Source: an uncultured Eubacteriales bacterium (GTDB lineage Bacteria; Bacillota; Clostridia; Oscillospirales; Oscillospiraceae). From it: DNA of 13,267 nt. Numbering within the stretch: position 1 is the first letter of the stretch; each line of letters begins with the position of its first letter. The stretch covers positions 1 through 13,267 of the forward strand of contig UQXI01000049.1 in assembly GCA_900544975.1 (NCBI GenBank). Direction: 5' to 3'. The notes beneath the pieces were generated by a model that was given only the letters and a program-made list of their open reading frames with translations, was not told the DNA's origin and made no database searches. Shown one piece after another: positions 1 through 6,957 of the stretch. The position numbers and the translations under genes are program-made.

Positions 1-1961
1 TGGCCGTAGTTTTGCATGAACTCCACGTTGCCCAGGGAGGTGCCTGCAAAGGGAACGTCAAACCGGCTCAGCGTATAATCCACAATGAAATATTCCGAAT
101 ACTCGATGTTGGGATCCGGGGTGGGGTCATAAATCAGCACACCGGCGGCCTTCGCAGCGACAGCTTGCTCCATGATGCCGTCTGCATCGCCGCCTTCAAA
201 GGGCAGGATCACCAGCTTGCCCTCAGCCTGGTCGAAGGAATCGGTGTACACATAAGATGCTCCGCCCAGACGCTCCTGGAAGCCCAGGCCCTCTGGCACG
301 CCGGCATATTCTTCGTAGCCGAGGCTCATATGCATTTTGTAATCACTGCAATACCAGGAGCAGGTTTTCTCGAAACACAGCTCTGCGTCACTGTCCATGC
401 TGGCGACCGTCATCACCGAGTCAAAGGTACCGGGCATCCCCAGGGTTCCCGTGGAGACAGAGCTGGATTCCACCAAATTGCCGCCCCAGTTGCTCATGTA
501 ACCAGTGAACGCATCGTTACCGGCAGATACAACCACATTGATTCCCGCCTCATAAGCGGCGTCATAGACCTCGGTGATTCCCTCTACGTACAGTGGTCCG
601 CTGGCACTGCCCAAAGACAGGTTGGCGCAGTCCACCCCGAGCAGAATGGCGTCCTCCAATGCTGCTACCAGGTAATCCAAGTAACAGGCGCCCTCCTGGT
701 CAAAGACCTTCATCACCACCAGCTGCGCCTCGGGAGCGATGCCCAAGGTGTCCATGTCGAATTGCTCCTTGGCCGCCTCTGGCATATTACCGGCCACAAT
801 CCCGGCCACATGGGTGCCGTGCCCCATCCAGGTGTCGTCATCGGTGCCAAAGTTGGCCAGGCCATCGCCATAGTTGAAGCCGAAGGGAATCTTGCTGCTG
901 TAGTACACGCTGTCCACCGTCACATCCTGCGCAAGCGTCTCGGCGTGGAGGTTGGACTGGGCCAGGATGGCGGCAATATCCGCCTTTTGGAACGCAACGC
1001 CGTTGGGGTCCTTCGGTTCGATGGAGAAGACCTGATTCTCATAGCTGAGGCCAGTGTCGATGATGGCGACGCACATGCCCTCTCCCTGATAGCCCAGGTC
1101 CCAGGCGGAGTTGGCGCCCATAGAGGGGCCCACATATTTCATATTGGGCAAAAGATCTGCGCCGCTGGTTACCGTAGTGGCCTCCAGCTCCGGGACGGAA
1201 AAGCTGGGCATCAGGAAGGCCTTCTTGACGCCGGGCAGTTGGTTCAGCTTTGCCAGATCCCCATACTTCACCGTGGCAGAGACGGCGTTGGTCAGCAGGC
1301 TGAACTGTCCGGTCACATGGATGTCATAGCCCAGGGACTTGTTGATGCTCTGAACCTGGGCATCCTGCTGGCGGATGACGGCCTGCATGGCTGCCTGCTC
1401 CTTCGCCCCCAGAGTTTGGCCCAGGTGGACCTCCATGGTGTCCATGGCAATGACGGGGGCGTCTTCCAAGGTGATCATGACCCGAACGTCGGTGTCCTTG
1501 CTGTAAGAGGCGGTGTGCAGGCTGATGGTCTCGCCGCCCTGCAGGTTGGCCTCGCCCAAAATCTCCCGCACGGCGGCGGAATAAGCGGCGGCCTGCTTGG
1601 CGTCGAAGTCCCGGGTTTCCAGGATGGTTCCATCCTCCGTGGCAATGTAGCCCTCCTGCCCATACTCCAGCTTGGCCAGAGCTTCGGCTTCGCTTTCTGT
1701 TAAAGTGCGTTCTGCGATGTACATATCACAGGTTGCCAAGCGGGAATAAATCACGCCCTCTTCCCCCTCCAATATGTACGTGTATCCCGCAGGGACGAAG
1801 GTGGTCTCTCCGGCCTTGCCGTATACGCACTTTTGTGGAGTACCTTCGGTCTGGGCAGCGCCTGCCACGTTCTGCGCTTGGACAGCGGAAAGACCGCCGC
1901 TGCTCACAAGCAGCGCCGCACAGAGCAGCCATACAGCCGCTCGTTTCAAGGTTGTTTTCAT
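1..1961 (-). CDS. Secreted S8 (subtilisin-like) cell-surface serine protease, C-terminus off the window
   Basis: Reading the minus strand from ATG 1961 gives 653 residues with no stop before the window edge. A Sec signal peptide (two Lys, one Arg, then a hydrophobic stretch) ends near AVQA, residue 29. An inhibitor-like propeptide region spans about 60-260. The S8 domain shows catalytic Asp302 (IIDTGL), catalytic His381 (GHGTHVAG) and the oxyanion Asn482 (VSAGND). The 79-residue Asp-His spacing, with a KIPFGFNYGDG-like segment, resembles the C5a-peptidase/lactocepin branch. From about residue 555 the chain enters a PA-type insert (KLVILPF, AKAAGVLIYD). The catalytic GTS(M) serine must lie outside the window and was not seen. 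The start is set by TCCTCC (1968-1973, AGGAGG-type on the minus strand) 6 nt upstream. Probable role: degradation of extracellular proteins or peptides for nutrition, or processing of surface proteins. It is divergent from the marR-ABC operon. Family assignment is firm; substrate is unknown. Confidence 0.93.
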   Translation of the reverse strand, partial: MKTTLKRAAVWLLCAALLVSSGGLSAVQAQNVAGAAQTEGTPQKCVYGKAGETTFVPAGYTYILEGEEGVIYSRLATCDMYIAERTLTESEAEALAKLEYGQEGYIATEDGTILETRDFDAKQAAAYSAAVREILGEANLQGGETISLHTASYSKDTDVRVMITLEDAPVIAMDTMEVHLGQTLGAKEQAAMQAVIRQQDAQVQSINKSLGYDIHVTGQFSLLTNAVSATVKYGDLAKLNQLPGVKKAFLMPSFSVPELEATTVTSGADLLPNMKYVGPSMGANSAWDLGYQGEGMCVAIIDTGLSYENQVFSIEPKDPNGVAFQKADIAAILAQSNLHAETLAQDVTVDSVYYSSKIPFGFNYGDGLANFGTDDDTWMGHGTHVAGIVAGNMPEAAKEQFDMDTLGIAPEAQLVVMKVFDQEGACYLDYLVAALEDAILLGVDCANLSLGSASGPLYVEGITEVYDAAYEAGINVVVSAGNDAFTGYMSNWGGNLVESSSVSTGTLGMPGTFDSVMTVASMDSDAELCFEKTCSWYCSDYKMHMSLGYEEYAGVPEGLGFQERLGGASYVYTDSFDQAEGKLVILPFEGGDADGIMEQAVAAKAAGVLIYDPTPDPNIEYSEYFIVDYTLSRFDVPFAGTSLGNVEFMQNYG

Positions 1962-1990
1962 ATGTGTTCCTCCTCGTGATATGTTTTGTC

Positions 1991-2009
1991 AGTGCGATGC
2001 AAACGCACT
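1991..2009 (-). promoter_or_regulatory. Leader stem-loop in the protease mRNA 5' UTR
   Basis: AGTGCG (1991-1996) pairs perfectly with CGCACT (2004-2009) across a 7-nt loop. It lies between the predicted leftward transcription start (about 2021) and the protease ribosome site. It could stabilise the 5' end or be part of an operator, because the loop contains TTTGCAT on the minus strand. No T-tract follows, so it is not an intrinsic terminator. Function is inferred only from position. Confidence 0.4.
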
Positions 2010-2027
2010 TTAACTTGGGACATTCTC

Positions 2028-2056
2028 ATTATAGCAGGGCTTTCGCAACTTTGCAA
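2028..2056 (-). promoter_or_regulatory. Predicted sigma-A promoter of the S8 protease gene
   Basis: On the minus strand the -10 is TATAAT (plus-strand 2028-2033), preceded by TGC, giving an extended -10. Exactly 17 bp upstream is TTGCAA (2051-2056), a 4/6 match to the -35 consensus. The predicted start is near 2021, leaving a leader of about 60 nt. The -35 and spacer contain the direct repeat TTGCAAAG/TTGCGAAAG. This resembles half-sites of the operators at the divergent marR promoter, which suggests shared control. Confidence 0.7.
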
Positions 2057-2105
2057 GAGAATTTTCAAATTTTTGCGAATATCAGGCCGGCCAGGCAGTT
2101 GTACT

Positions 2106-2123
2106 TGCCAATACCACTTGGCA
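2106..2123. promoter_or_regulatory. Perfect palindrome TGCCAA-N6-TTGGCA, possible regulator site
   Basis: TGCCAA (2106-2111) and TTGGCA (2118-2123) are perfect inverted half-sites around a 6-bp spacer. They end 12 bp before the -35 of the marR promoter and about 50 bp upstream of the leftward -35. The position suits a second DNA-binding protein acting on one or both divergent promoters. No regulator can be named from sequence alone, and a chance palindrome cannot be excluded. Confidence 0.35.
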
Positions 2124-2135
2124 CTACCTGTGGTG

Positions 2136-2164
2136 TTGACAGTGGAAAAACAACATGCTATAAT
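2136..2164 (+). promoter_or_regulatory. Consensus sigma-A promoter of the marR-ABC operon
   Basis: TTGACA (2136-2141) and TATAAT (2159-2164) are both perfect and separated by exactly 17 bp, with TGC before the -10 giving an extended -10. This is an intrinsically very strong promoter. Transcription should start near 2171, inside the first operator palindrome. Strength plus overlapping operators points to a gene set kept off by repression and strongly expressed on release. Confidence 0.88.
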
Positions 2165-2165
2165 T

Positions 2166-2194
2166 GTTGCACTTGCAACTGTTGCGAATGCAAC
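2166..2194. promoter_or_regulatory. Two tandem 14-bp operator palindromes at the marR transcription start
   Basis: GTTGCACTTGCAAC (2166-2179) and GTTGCGAATGCAAC (2181-2194) are both inverted repeats GTTGC-N4-GCAAC, with centres 15 bp apart. They begin one base after the -10 hexamer and end 6 bp before the AGGAGG-type ribosome site of the MarR gene. Placement over the transcription start of a MarR-family gene strongly suggests autorepression by its dimer, possibly two dimers side by side. Binding by this protein is inferred. Confidence 0.75.
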
Positions 2195-2213
2195 GAAAAA
2201 GGAGGAGTGGCAT

Positions 2214-2642
2214 ATGTCGTTACTCATGGGGGAGTTGGATTCCATTGCCCGGTGTGCGGCCCAGTACCGGTCGGAGCGGCTGGCGGCTCTGGGACTCAAG
2301 TCCTGTCATGCCAGTTATCTCATGGGGATCTGCGATTGTCCGGGAATTTCTCAGGAGCAGCTGGCCCGGCGGATTTATCAGAACAAAAGCAGCGTGGCCC
2401 GGCAGCTGGCGGTGCTGGAGGAGGCGGGGTTTGTCCGGCGGGTGTGCTGTGACAGCGACCGGCGAGTGACGGAGCTGTACCCCACAGAGCGGGCGAAGGC
2501 GGCCCTGCCGGAGATCCGGCAGGTGCTGGGCCAATGGGAGTCCTGGGTGACTCAGGATCTCACCGAGGCGGAGCGGCGCAGTTTGGAGTTGCTCCTGGGG
2601 AAGCTGAAGGCCCGGGCGGCAGCCCGAATCGGCCAGGACTAG
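2214..2642 (+). CDS. MarR-family winged-helix transcriptional regulator
   Basis: This 142-residue protein has the usual MarR length. It has an N-terminal dimerisation helix (about 5-35) and a winged helix-turn-helix (about 45-95) with ISQEQLARRIYQNKSSVARQL as HTH. The wing carries the family DxDRR motif at Asp80-Arg84, and a C-terminal dimer helix covers about 105-140. The start ATG 2214 has GGAGGAG (2201-2207) 6 nt upstream. Longer in-frame starts would begin upstream of the mapped promoter elements and are rejected. The stop at 2642 lies 13 nt before the first exporter gene, so the three genes are one operon. It probably represses its own promoter through the two GTTGC-N4-GCAAC palindromes and is released by a small molecule that the exporter removes. 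A Cys-rich stretch (KSCHASYLMGICDC, about 29-42) could make it redox responsive, but that is speculative. Confidence 0.92.
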   Translation: MSLLMGELDSIARCAAQYRSERLAALGLKSCHASYLMGICDCPGISQEQLARRIYQNKSSVARQLAVLEEAGFVRRVCCDSDRRVTELYPTERAKAALPEIRQVLGQWESWVTQDLTEAERRSLELLLGKLKARAAARIGQD

Positions 2643-2655
2643 AGGAGGCGAGAAT

Positions 2656-4386
2656 ATGGCGGGTTTGCGCAAATACATGCGCCCGTACTATGGCTATATG
2701 CTGCTGGCCATGTTCATCAAGTTCTTTGGGGCTTTGGTGGAGCTGCTGATTCCCTATCTTCTGGAGACCATTCTGGACGATGTGGTGCCCACCGGCAGTC
2801 GCCGGGGGATCCTACTGACAGGCGGGGGCATGGTGCTCTGTGCGATTCTGTGCGTGACGGCGAACATTGTGGCAAACCGCATGTCCGCCATCAGCGCCGG
2901 GAACATCACCCTGGCGTTGCGGCACGATCTGTTCCAGCGTCTGGACCGGCTCTCCGCCCGGCAGCTGGACGGGTTGACGTTGCCTTCTGCGGTGTCCCGG
3001 CTCACCAGCGACACCTACAATGTGAATCAGCTCCTGGCCCGGATGCAGCGGCTGGGAGTCCGGGGGCCCATTTTGCTCCTGGGCGGGGTGTGCATCACAC
3101 TGCGGATGGATCCAGGGCTGGCCATGGTGCTCATTGCGACCTTGCCCCTCATTGGGGCGCTGGTGTACTTTGTGACCAAGGCCAGCGTGCCTCTGTACAC
3201 CAAGGAGCAGGGGATCTTGGACCGAATGGTCCGGGTGGTTCAGGAAAACATCACCGGCATCCGGGTGATCAAGGCCCTCAGTAAGACGGAGTACGAAACC
3301 CGCCGGTTTGGCGAGGTGAATCAGGAGTTGTGTGCGGTGGACCAGAAGGTGGGGGGCATCACAGCCTTGACCAATCCTGCCGCCACCCTGATTTTGAATT
3401 TGGGTCTCACCGGTGTGGTTTTGCTGGGGGCCTTCCGGGTGAACGGGGGACTGACCAAGCCCGGTGTGATCATTGCCTTTTTGAACTATTTCACCATGAT
3501 CCTTAATGCCATGCTGGGCGTCACCAAGATTTTCATCATCTGGTCCAAAGGCGAGGCCAGCGCCAAGCGGGTGGTGGAGGTGCTGGAGCTGCCCGAGGAC
3601 CTGACGGTGGTCCCTTCGCAGGCGCAATCCGGGGCATACCTGGAGTTCCGGGATGTGTGCTTTTCCTACAACCATGTGGCGGATAACCTCAGCCACCTGA
3701 GCTTTTCCCTGGAGCGGGGGCAGACTCTGGGCATTTTGGGTGCCACGGGCAGTGGGAAGAGCACGCTGGTGAATCTGCTGCTCCGGTTTTACGACCCGGA
3801 TACCGGGACGGTTTTCCTGGATGGCCGGGACATTCGAACCATCCCGTTAGAGGAGCTGCGACCCAAGTTTGGCGTGGTGTTTCAAAATGAGTTTATTATG
3901 GAGGGGGATCTGGCGGGGAACATTCGGTTCTACCGGGAGCTGCCTCAAGAGGAGCTGGACCGGGCCGCCCGGACGGCCCAGGCGGATTACATCTTCGAGA
4001 AAGGGATGGGCCATCCTGTGGCGGTCCGGGGCAACAACCTGTCCGGCGGCCAGAAACAACGGCTGGCCATTGCCCGGGCTCTGGCGGGAAGGCCGGAGAT
4101 TCTGGTGCTGGATGACGCCTCCAGCGCCCTGGATTACCGGACCGACGCCGCCCTGCGCCAGGCCCTGCGCCGGGAGATGGCGGGCGTGACCCAGGTGATT
4201 GTGGCCCAGCGGGTGAGTAGCCTCCGCCATGCGGACCTGATTCTGGTTCTGGAGGAGGGCCGGGTCATTGGCCGGGGCAATCATCAGAGCCTGCTGCAAT
4301 CCTGCCCGGTGTACCGGGAGATTGCGGAAACCCAGATGGGAACGGAAGGAGGGGAACCGGCATGGAAAACAGACCCGGCGTCCTAG
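2656..4386 (+). CDS. ABC exporter half-transporter, degenerate-site subunit of a heterodimer
   Basis: 576 residues with the half-exporter layout: six membrane helices (about 12-300), then a nucleotide-binding domain (about 330-560). Walker A is GATGSGKS (362-369), Q-loop Gln410 and signature LSGGQ (462-466). Walker B is LVLDD (483-487), with Asp487 where the catalytic Glu normally sits. The switch His is replaced by Gln518 (VAQRVSS). This Glu-to-Asp plus His-to-Gln pair is the known mark of the degenerate-site subunit in heterodimeric exporters (BmrC, LmrC, TM287). The partner is the next gene, whose start overlaps this one by 25 nt. The start ATG 2656 has GAGGAGG 7 nt upstream. Membrane complex, ATP-driven efflux; the cargo (drug, lipid or peptide) is not evident. 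MarR linkage favours toxic small molecules. Confidence 0.94.
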   Translation: MAGLRKYMRPYYGYMLLAMFIKFFGALVELLIPYLLETILDDVVPTGSRRGILLTGGGMVLCAILCVTANIVANRMSAISAGNITLALRHDLFQRLDRLSARQLDGLTLPSAVSRLTSDTYNVNQLLARMQRLGVRGPILLLGGVCITLRMDPGLAMVLIATLPLIGALVYFVTKASVPLYTKEQGILDRMVRVVQENITGIRVIKALSKTEYETRRFGEVNQELCAVDQKVGGITALTNPAATLILNLGLTGVVLLGAFRVNGGLTKPGVIIAFLNYFTMILNAMLGVTKIFIIWSKGEASAKRVVEVLELPEDLTVVPSQAQSGAYLEFRDVCFSYNHVADNLSHLSFSLERGQTLGILGATGSGKSTLVNLLLRFYDPDTGTVFLDGRDIRTIPLEELRPKFGVVFQNEFIMEGDLAGNIRFYRELPQEELDRAARTAQADYIFEKGMGHPVAVRGNNLSGGQKQRLAIARALAGRPEILVLDDASSALDYRTDAALRQALRREMAGVTQVIVAQRVSSLRHADLILVLEEGRVIGRGNHQSLLQSCPVYREIAETQMGTEGGEPAWKTDPAS

Positions 4387-6146
4387 TCGGAGACCGGCAG
4401 ACCCGGCAGAAGCGGGGGGCCTTGCTCCTGCGCCTGTGGCGCTATTTGGGCCGGAACCGGCTGCTTTTGGCCGTGGCGGTGGGGCTTTCCCTGGGCTCCA
4501 ACATTCTGGCACTCTTTGGTCCCCGGCTGGCGGGCCAGGCCATCAACGCCATTGCGGCGGGGCCAGGCCAGGTGGACCTTCCCTTTGTTTTGAACCGGGC
4601 GGCAACCATGGCGGTGTTTTACCTGCTGTCGGCCTGCATGTCCTACACCCTGTCCCAGGTGATGATTCGCCTGTCCAGGCAGGTGGTCCGGCAGATGCGG
4701 CGGGATGTGTTTGAGAATTTGGCGCGCCTGCCGGTGGGTTTCTTTGACCGGTACCAGACGGGGGACATTCTGAGCGTCATTACCTATGACGTGGATACGG
4801 TGAATCAGTCCCTGTCGGCAGACCTGCTGCAAATTCTCCAGACGGTGGTGACGGTGACCGTGTCTTTGGGGATGATGCTGTCCATTGCGCCGAAGCTGGT
4901 GCTCATTTTCTGTGTGACCATCCCCGCCACCATATTCTTCACCCGGTACATCACCGCCCGGGTGCGGCCCCTGTTTCGGCGGAGAAGCGCCGCCCTGGGA
5001 GAGCTCAACGGCTTTACGGAGGAAATGATGAACGGCCAGAAGACCACCAAAGCCTACGGCCAGGAGGCGGCGGTTCTGGAGGCCTTTGACGGGAAGAACC
5101 GCAAAGCGGTGGACGCCTACACCAAGGCGGAGGCCAACGGCACCATTGTGGGGCCGTCGGTGAACTGCATCAACAACCTGTCTCTGGCCATGGTCAGCGT
5201 ATTTGGCGCCCTGCTGTACCTGTCTGGAGGGATTCAGCTGGGGGATCTGTCCAGCTTTGTTCAGTACTCCCGGAAGTTCTCCGGCCCCATCAATGAGGTG
5301 GCCAACATTGTGGGCGAGCTCCAGAGCGCGTTCGCCGCGGCGGAGCGGGTCTTTGGCCTCATAGACGCAGAACCGGAGCCTGCCGACGGACCGGAGGCCC
5401 GGGAGCTGGCCCAGGTGCAGGGAGCGGTGACTCTGGATGGGGTGACCTTTGGCTACGATCCGGGGAAGCCGGTGATCCGGGACTTTGACCTGCTGGCCCG
5501 CCCCGGCGGGCTGGTGGCCATTGTGGGTCCCACGGGAGCGGGAAAGACCACCATCATCAACCTCCTGATGCGGTTTTATGACGCCCAGGCAGGGCGCATT
5601 CAGGTGGACGGACAGGAGATCCGGACGGTGACCCGGGCCTCCCTCCGCCGGGCTTACAGCATGGTGCTCCAGGATACCTGGCTGTTTTCCGGCACCATTT
5701 ATGAGAACATCGCCTATGGCCGGGAAGGCGCCACCCGGGAGGAGGTCATTGCCGCCGCCAAGGCCGCCCATATCCACAATTTCATCATGGCGCTGCCCCA
5801 GGGGTATGACACCGTCCTCCAGGACAACGGCGCGGGCATCTCCAAGGGGCAGCGGCAGCTGCTGACCATTGCCCGGGCTATGCTCCTGGACAGCCCCATG
5901 CTGATTTTGGATGAGGCCACCTCCAATGTGGACACCCGGACGGAGCGGGAGATTCAGGCCGCCATGGAGGCGCTGATGGAAGGCAAAACCTGCTTTGTCA
6001 TTGCCCATCGGTTGTCCACCATCCGTCATGCCGATCATATTCTAGTGATGAGGGAGGGCCGGGTGGTGGAGCAGGGAACCCACGAGACCCTCATGGCGCA
6101 GAACGGGTTTTATGCCAAACTGTACTACGCCCAGTTTGCAGGATGA
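4362..6146 (+). CDS. ABC exporter half-transporter, catalytically complete subunit of a heterodimer
   Basis: 594 residues: six membrane helices (about 35-330) and a C-terminal ATPase. Walker A is GPTGAGKT (389-396), Q-loop Gln437, and Walker B LILDE (514-518) with catalytic Glu518. Switch His549 lies in IAHRLST. The signature is ISKGQ (493-497) instead of LSGGQ. In the dimer this weak signature faces Walker A of the upstream subunit, giving one degenerate ATP site. The LSGGQ of the upstream subunit faces this protein's full Walker A/B, giving one active site. A membrane-domain N-terminus (NRLLLAVAVGLSLGSNILALFGPRL, about 28-52) fits the MdlB/BmrD-type half. The start ATG 4362 lies inside the end of the previous gene and has AGGAGG (4347-4352) 9 nt upstream, indicating translational coupling. 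It ends at 6146, just before an intergenic hairpin region. Confidence 0.94.
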   Translation: MENRPGVLVGDRQTRQKRGALLLRLWRYLGRNRLLLAVAVGLSLGSNILALFGPRLAGQAINAIAAGPGQVDLPFVLNRAATMAVFYLLSACMSYTLSQVMIRLSRQVVRQMRRDVFENLARLPVGFFDRYQTGDILSVITYDVDTVNQSLSADLLQILQTVVTVTVSLGMMLSIAPKLVLIFCVTIPATIFFTRYITARVRPLFRRRSAALGELNGFTEEMMNGQKTTKAYGQEAAVLEAFDGKNRKAVDAYTKAEANGTIVGPSVNCINNLSLAMVSVFGALLYLSGGIQLGDLSSFVQYSRKFSGPINEVANIVGELQSAFAAAERVFGLIDAEPEPADGPEARELAQVQGAVTLDGVTFGYDPGKPVIRDFDLLARPGGLVAIVGPTGAGKTTIINLLMRFYDAQAGRIQVDGQEIRTVTRASLRRAYSMVLQDTWLFSGTIYENIAYGREGATREEVIAAAKAAHIHNFIMALPQGYDTVLQDNGAGISKGQRQLLTIARAMLLDSPMLILDEATSNVDTRTEREIQAAMEALMEGKTCFVIAHRLSTIRHADHILVMREGRVVEQGTHETLMAQNGFYAKLYYAQFAG

Positions 6147-6286
6147 GGGGGAAATCCGGGGACGGATCGGGCTTGTTGCAAAGCGGAACGGTCAAGACCG
6201 TTCCCTACAGGATCTTGCGCAGGATGCGAAGGCTCCATGCAGGATGCTGTAGGGGATGGATTGGTGAGCATCAGGATTTCCCCTCA
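6144..6286. repeat. MITE-like hairpin-rich element between convergent genes
   Basis: The gap between the exporter and sigK stops is built of nested inverted repeats. The outer ends read TGAGGGGGAAATCC (6144-6157) and, on the other strand, TGAGGGGAAATCC (6274-6286), with a 10-bp perfect core GGGGAAATCC. Inside are a 9-bp hairpin (6185-6204) and the pair CCCTACAG (6203-6210)/CTGTAGGG (6247-6254), plus three CAGGAT copies (6209-6214, 6220-6225, 6240-6245). The ends reach into the two coding regions. I saw no target-site duplication. It may be a small non-autonomous repeat or a structured bidirectional 3' region. Confidence 0.45.
6185..6204. terminator. Strong hairpin, possible bidirectional terminator or 3' stabiliser
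   Basis: GGAACGGTC (6185-6193) and GACCGTTCC (6196-6204) form a perfect 9-bp stem with a 2-nt gap, so the real loop would be about 4 nt after one or two end pairs open. It lies 38 nt after the exporter stop and 66 nt from the sigK stop, between convergent genes. No run of T follows on either strand, so it is not a classic intrinsic terminator. It could still block 3' exonucleases or help end transcription. Confidence 0.4.
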
Positions 6287-6957
6287 AAGGCGCTTCGGAG
6301 TTTCTCCAGCGCCTTTTTTTCGATGCGGGATATGTAAGACCGGCTGATGTTGCACTGCTGGGCGACTTCCCGCTGGGGAAGAGGCTCCTTGCCATCCAGG
6401 CCATAGCGCAGGGTCAGCACCTTTTGCTCTCGGGGGTCCAGAACCTGGTCGATGTATTGCCGCAACAGCCGCACGTCTTCCCGATTGCTCACCCGGTCGA
6501 ACAGGTCGTCGTCCTGGCATACCACGTCCATGAGGGACAGGGCGGTCCCATCTTTCCCGGTCTCGATGTAATCGGACAGAGAGACGTCTGAGGCGCTTTT
6601 CCGCTGGCTTCGGAAATGCATGAGGATCTCGTTTTCCACACAGCGGGCGGCGTAGGTGGCCAGGCGGATGCCCTTTCCGGCGTCAAAGGTGGAGACGGCC
6701 TTGATGAGGCCGATGGTCCCGATGGAGATCAGATCCTCCTGGTCGGAGGTCTGGGCATAGTATTTTTTCATGATGTGGGCCACCAGACGAAGATTGCGTT
6801 CTATGAGGATGTTACGTGCCTCCAGGTCCCCAGCTGCGGCTTTTTCCAGATATTCCTGCTCCTCTTTGGCGGACAGGGGTTTGGGAAAGCTGCCGGAGCT
6901 GAGGCGGAGGGAATAGAGCATACTGCTCAGCATGAGAAACGCCGCAGCAGAGATCAT
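6271..6957 (-). CDS. sigK: Sporulation sigma factor SigK (pro-SigK)
   Basis: 228 residues matching the mother-cell late sporulation sigma factor. The N-terminus is a hydrophobic pro-sequence (MISAAAFLMLSSMLYSL) followed by FPKPLS, as in Bacillus pro-SigK, where SpoIVFB removes about 20 residues at the membrane. Region 2 shows NLRLVAHI, the DLISIGTIGLIKAV core-binding stretch and LATYAARCVENEILMH. Region 4 ends with ISRSYISRIEKKALEKL. The start ATG 6957 is chosen because AGGAGG (6965-6970, minus strand) sits 7 nt upstream. An upstream Met at 7026 lacks such a site and would add a non-family N-terminus. The gene is continuous, with no skin-type insertion. SigE is the closest alternative, but the FPKPLS and VSLSDYIETGKDG segments fit SigK better. 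The gene shows the organism can form endospores. No confident SigE- or SigK-type promoter was seen upstream. Confidence 0.92.
   Translation of the reverse strand: MISAAAFLMLSSMLYSLRLSSGSFPKPLSAKEEQEYLEKAAAGDLEARNILIERNLRLVAHIMKKYYAQTSDQEDLISIGTIGLIKAVSTFDAGKGIRLATYAARCVENEILMHFRSQRKSASDVSLSDYIETGKDGTALSLMDVVCQDDDLFDRVSNREDVRLLRQYIDQVLDPREQKVLTLRYGLDGKEPLPQREVAQQCNISRSYISRIEKKALEKLRSAFEGKS

Noticed and set aside
12..1703. Long plus-strand open frame of 563 codons opposite the protease
   Set aside because: The product is low-complexity His/Gly/Gln-rich with no family features. The minus strand gives a full S8 protease with signal peptide, catalytic residues and ribosome site. This is an antisense shadow of a GC-rich gene.
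1986..2213. Upstream in-frame extension of the MarR gene
   Set aside because: The extension would start before the mapped promoter and run through the operators. ATG 2214 has GGAGGAG at the right distance and gives the usual MarR length.
4383..6038. Long minus-strand open frame of 551 codons opposite the second ABC gene
   Set aside because: It has no recognisable domain or ribosome site, and a His/Gly/Pro-rich translation typical of antisense frames. The plus strand carries all ABC motifs.
6185..6204. Classic Rho-independent terminator
   Set aside because: The stem is perfect, but neither strand has a following T-tract, so it is listed only as a possible terminator or stabiliser.
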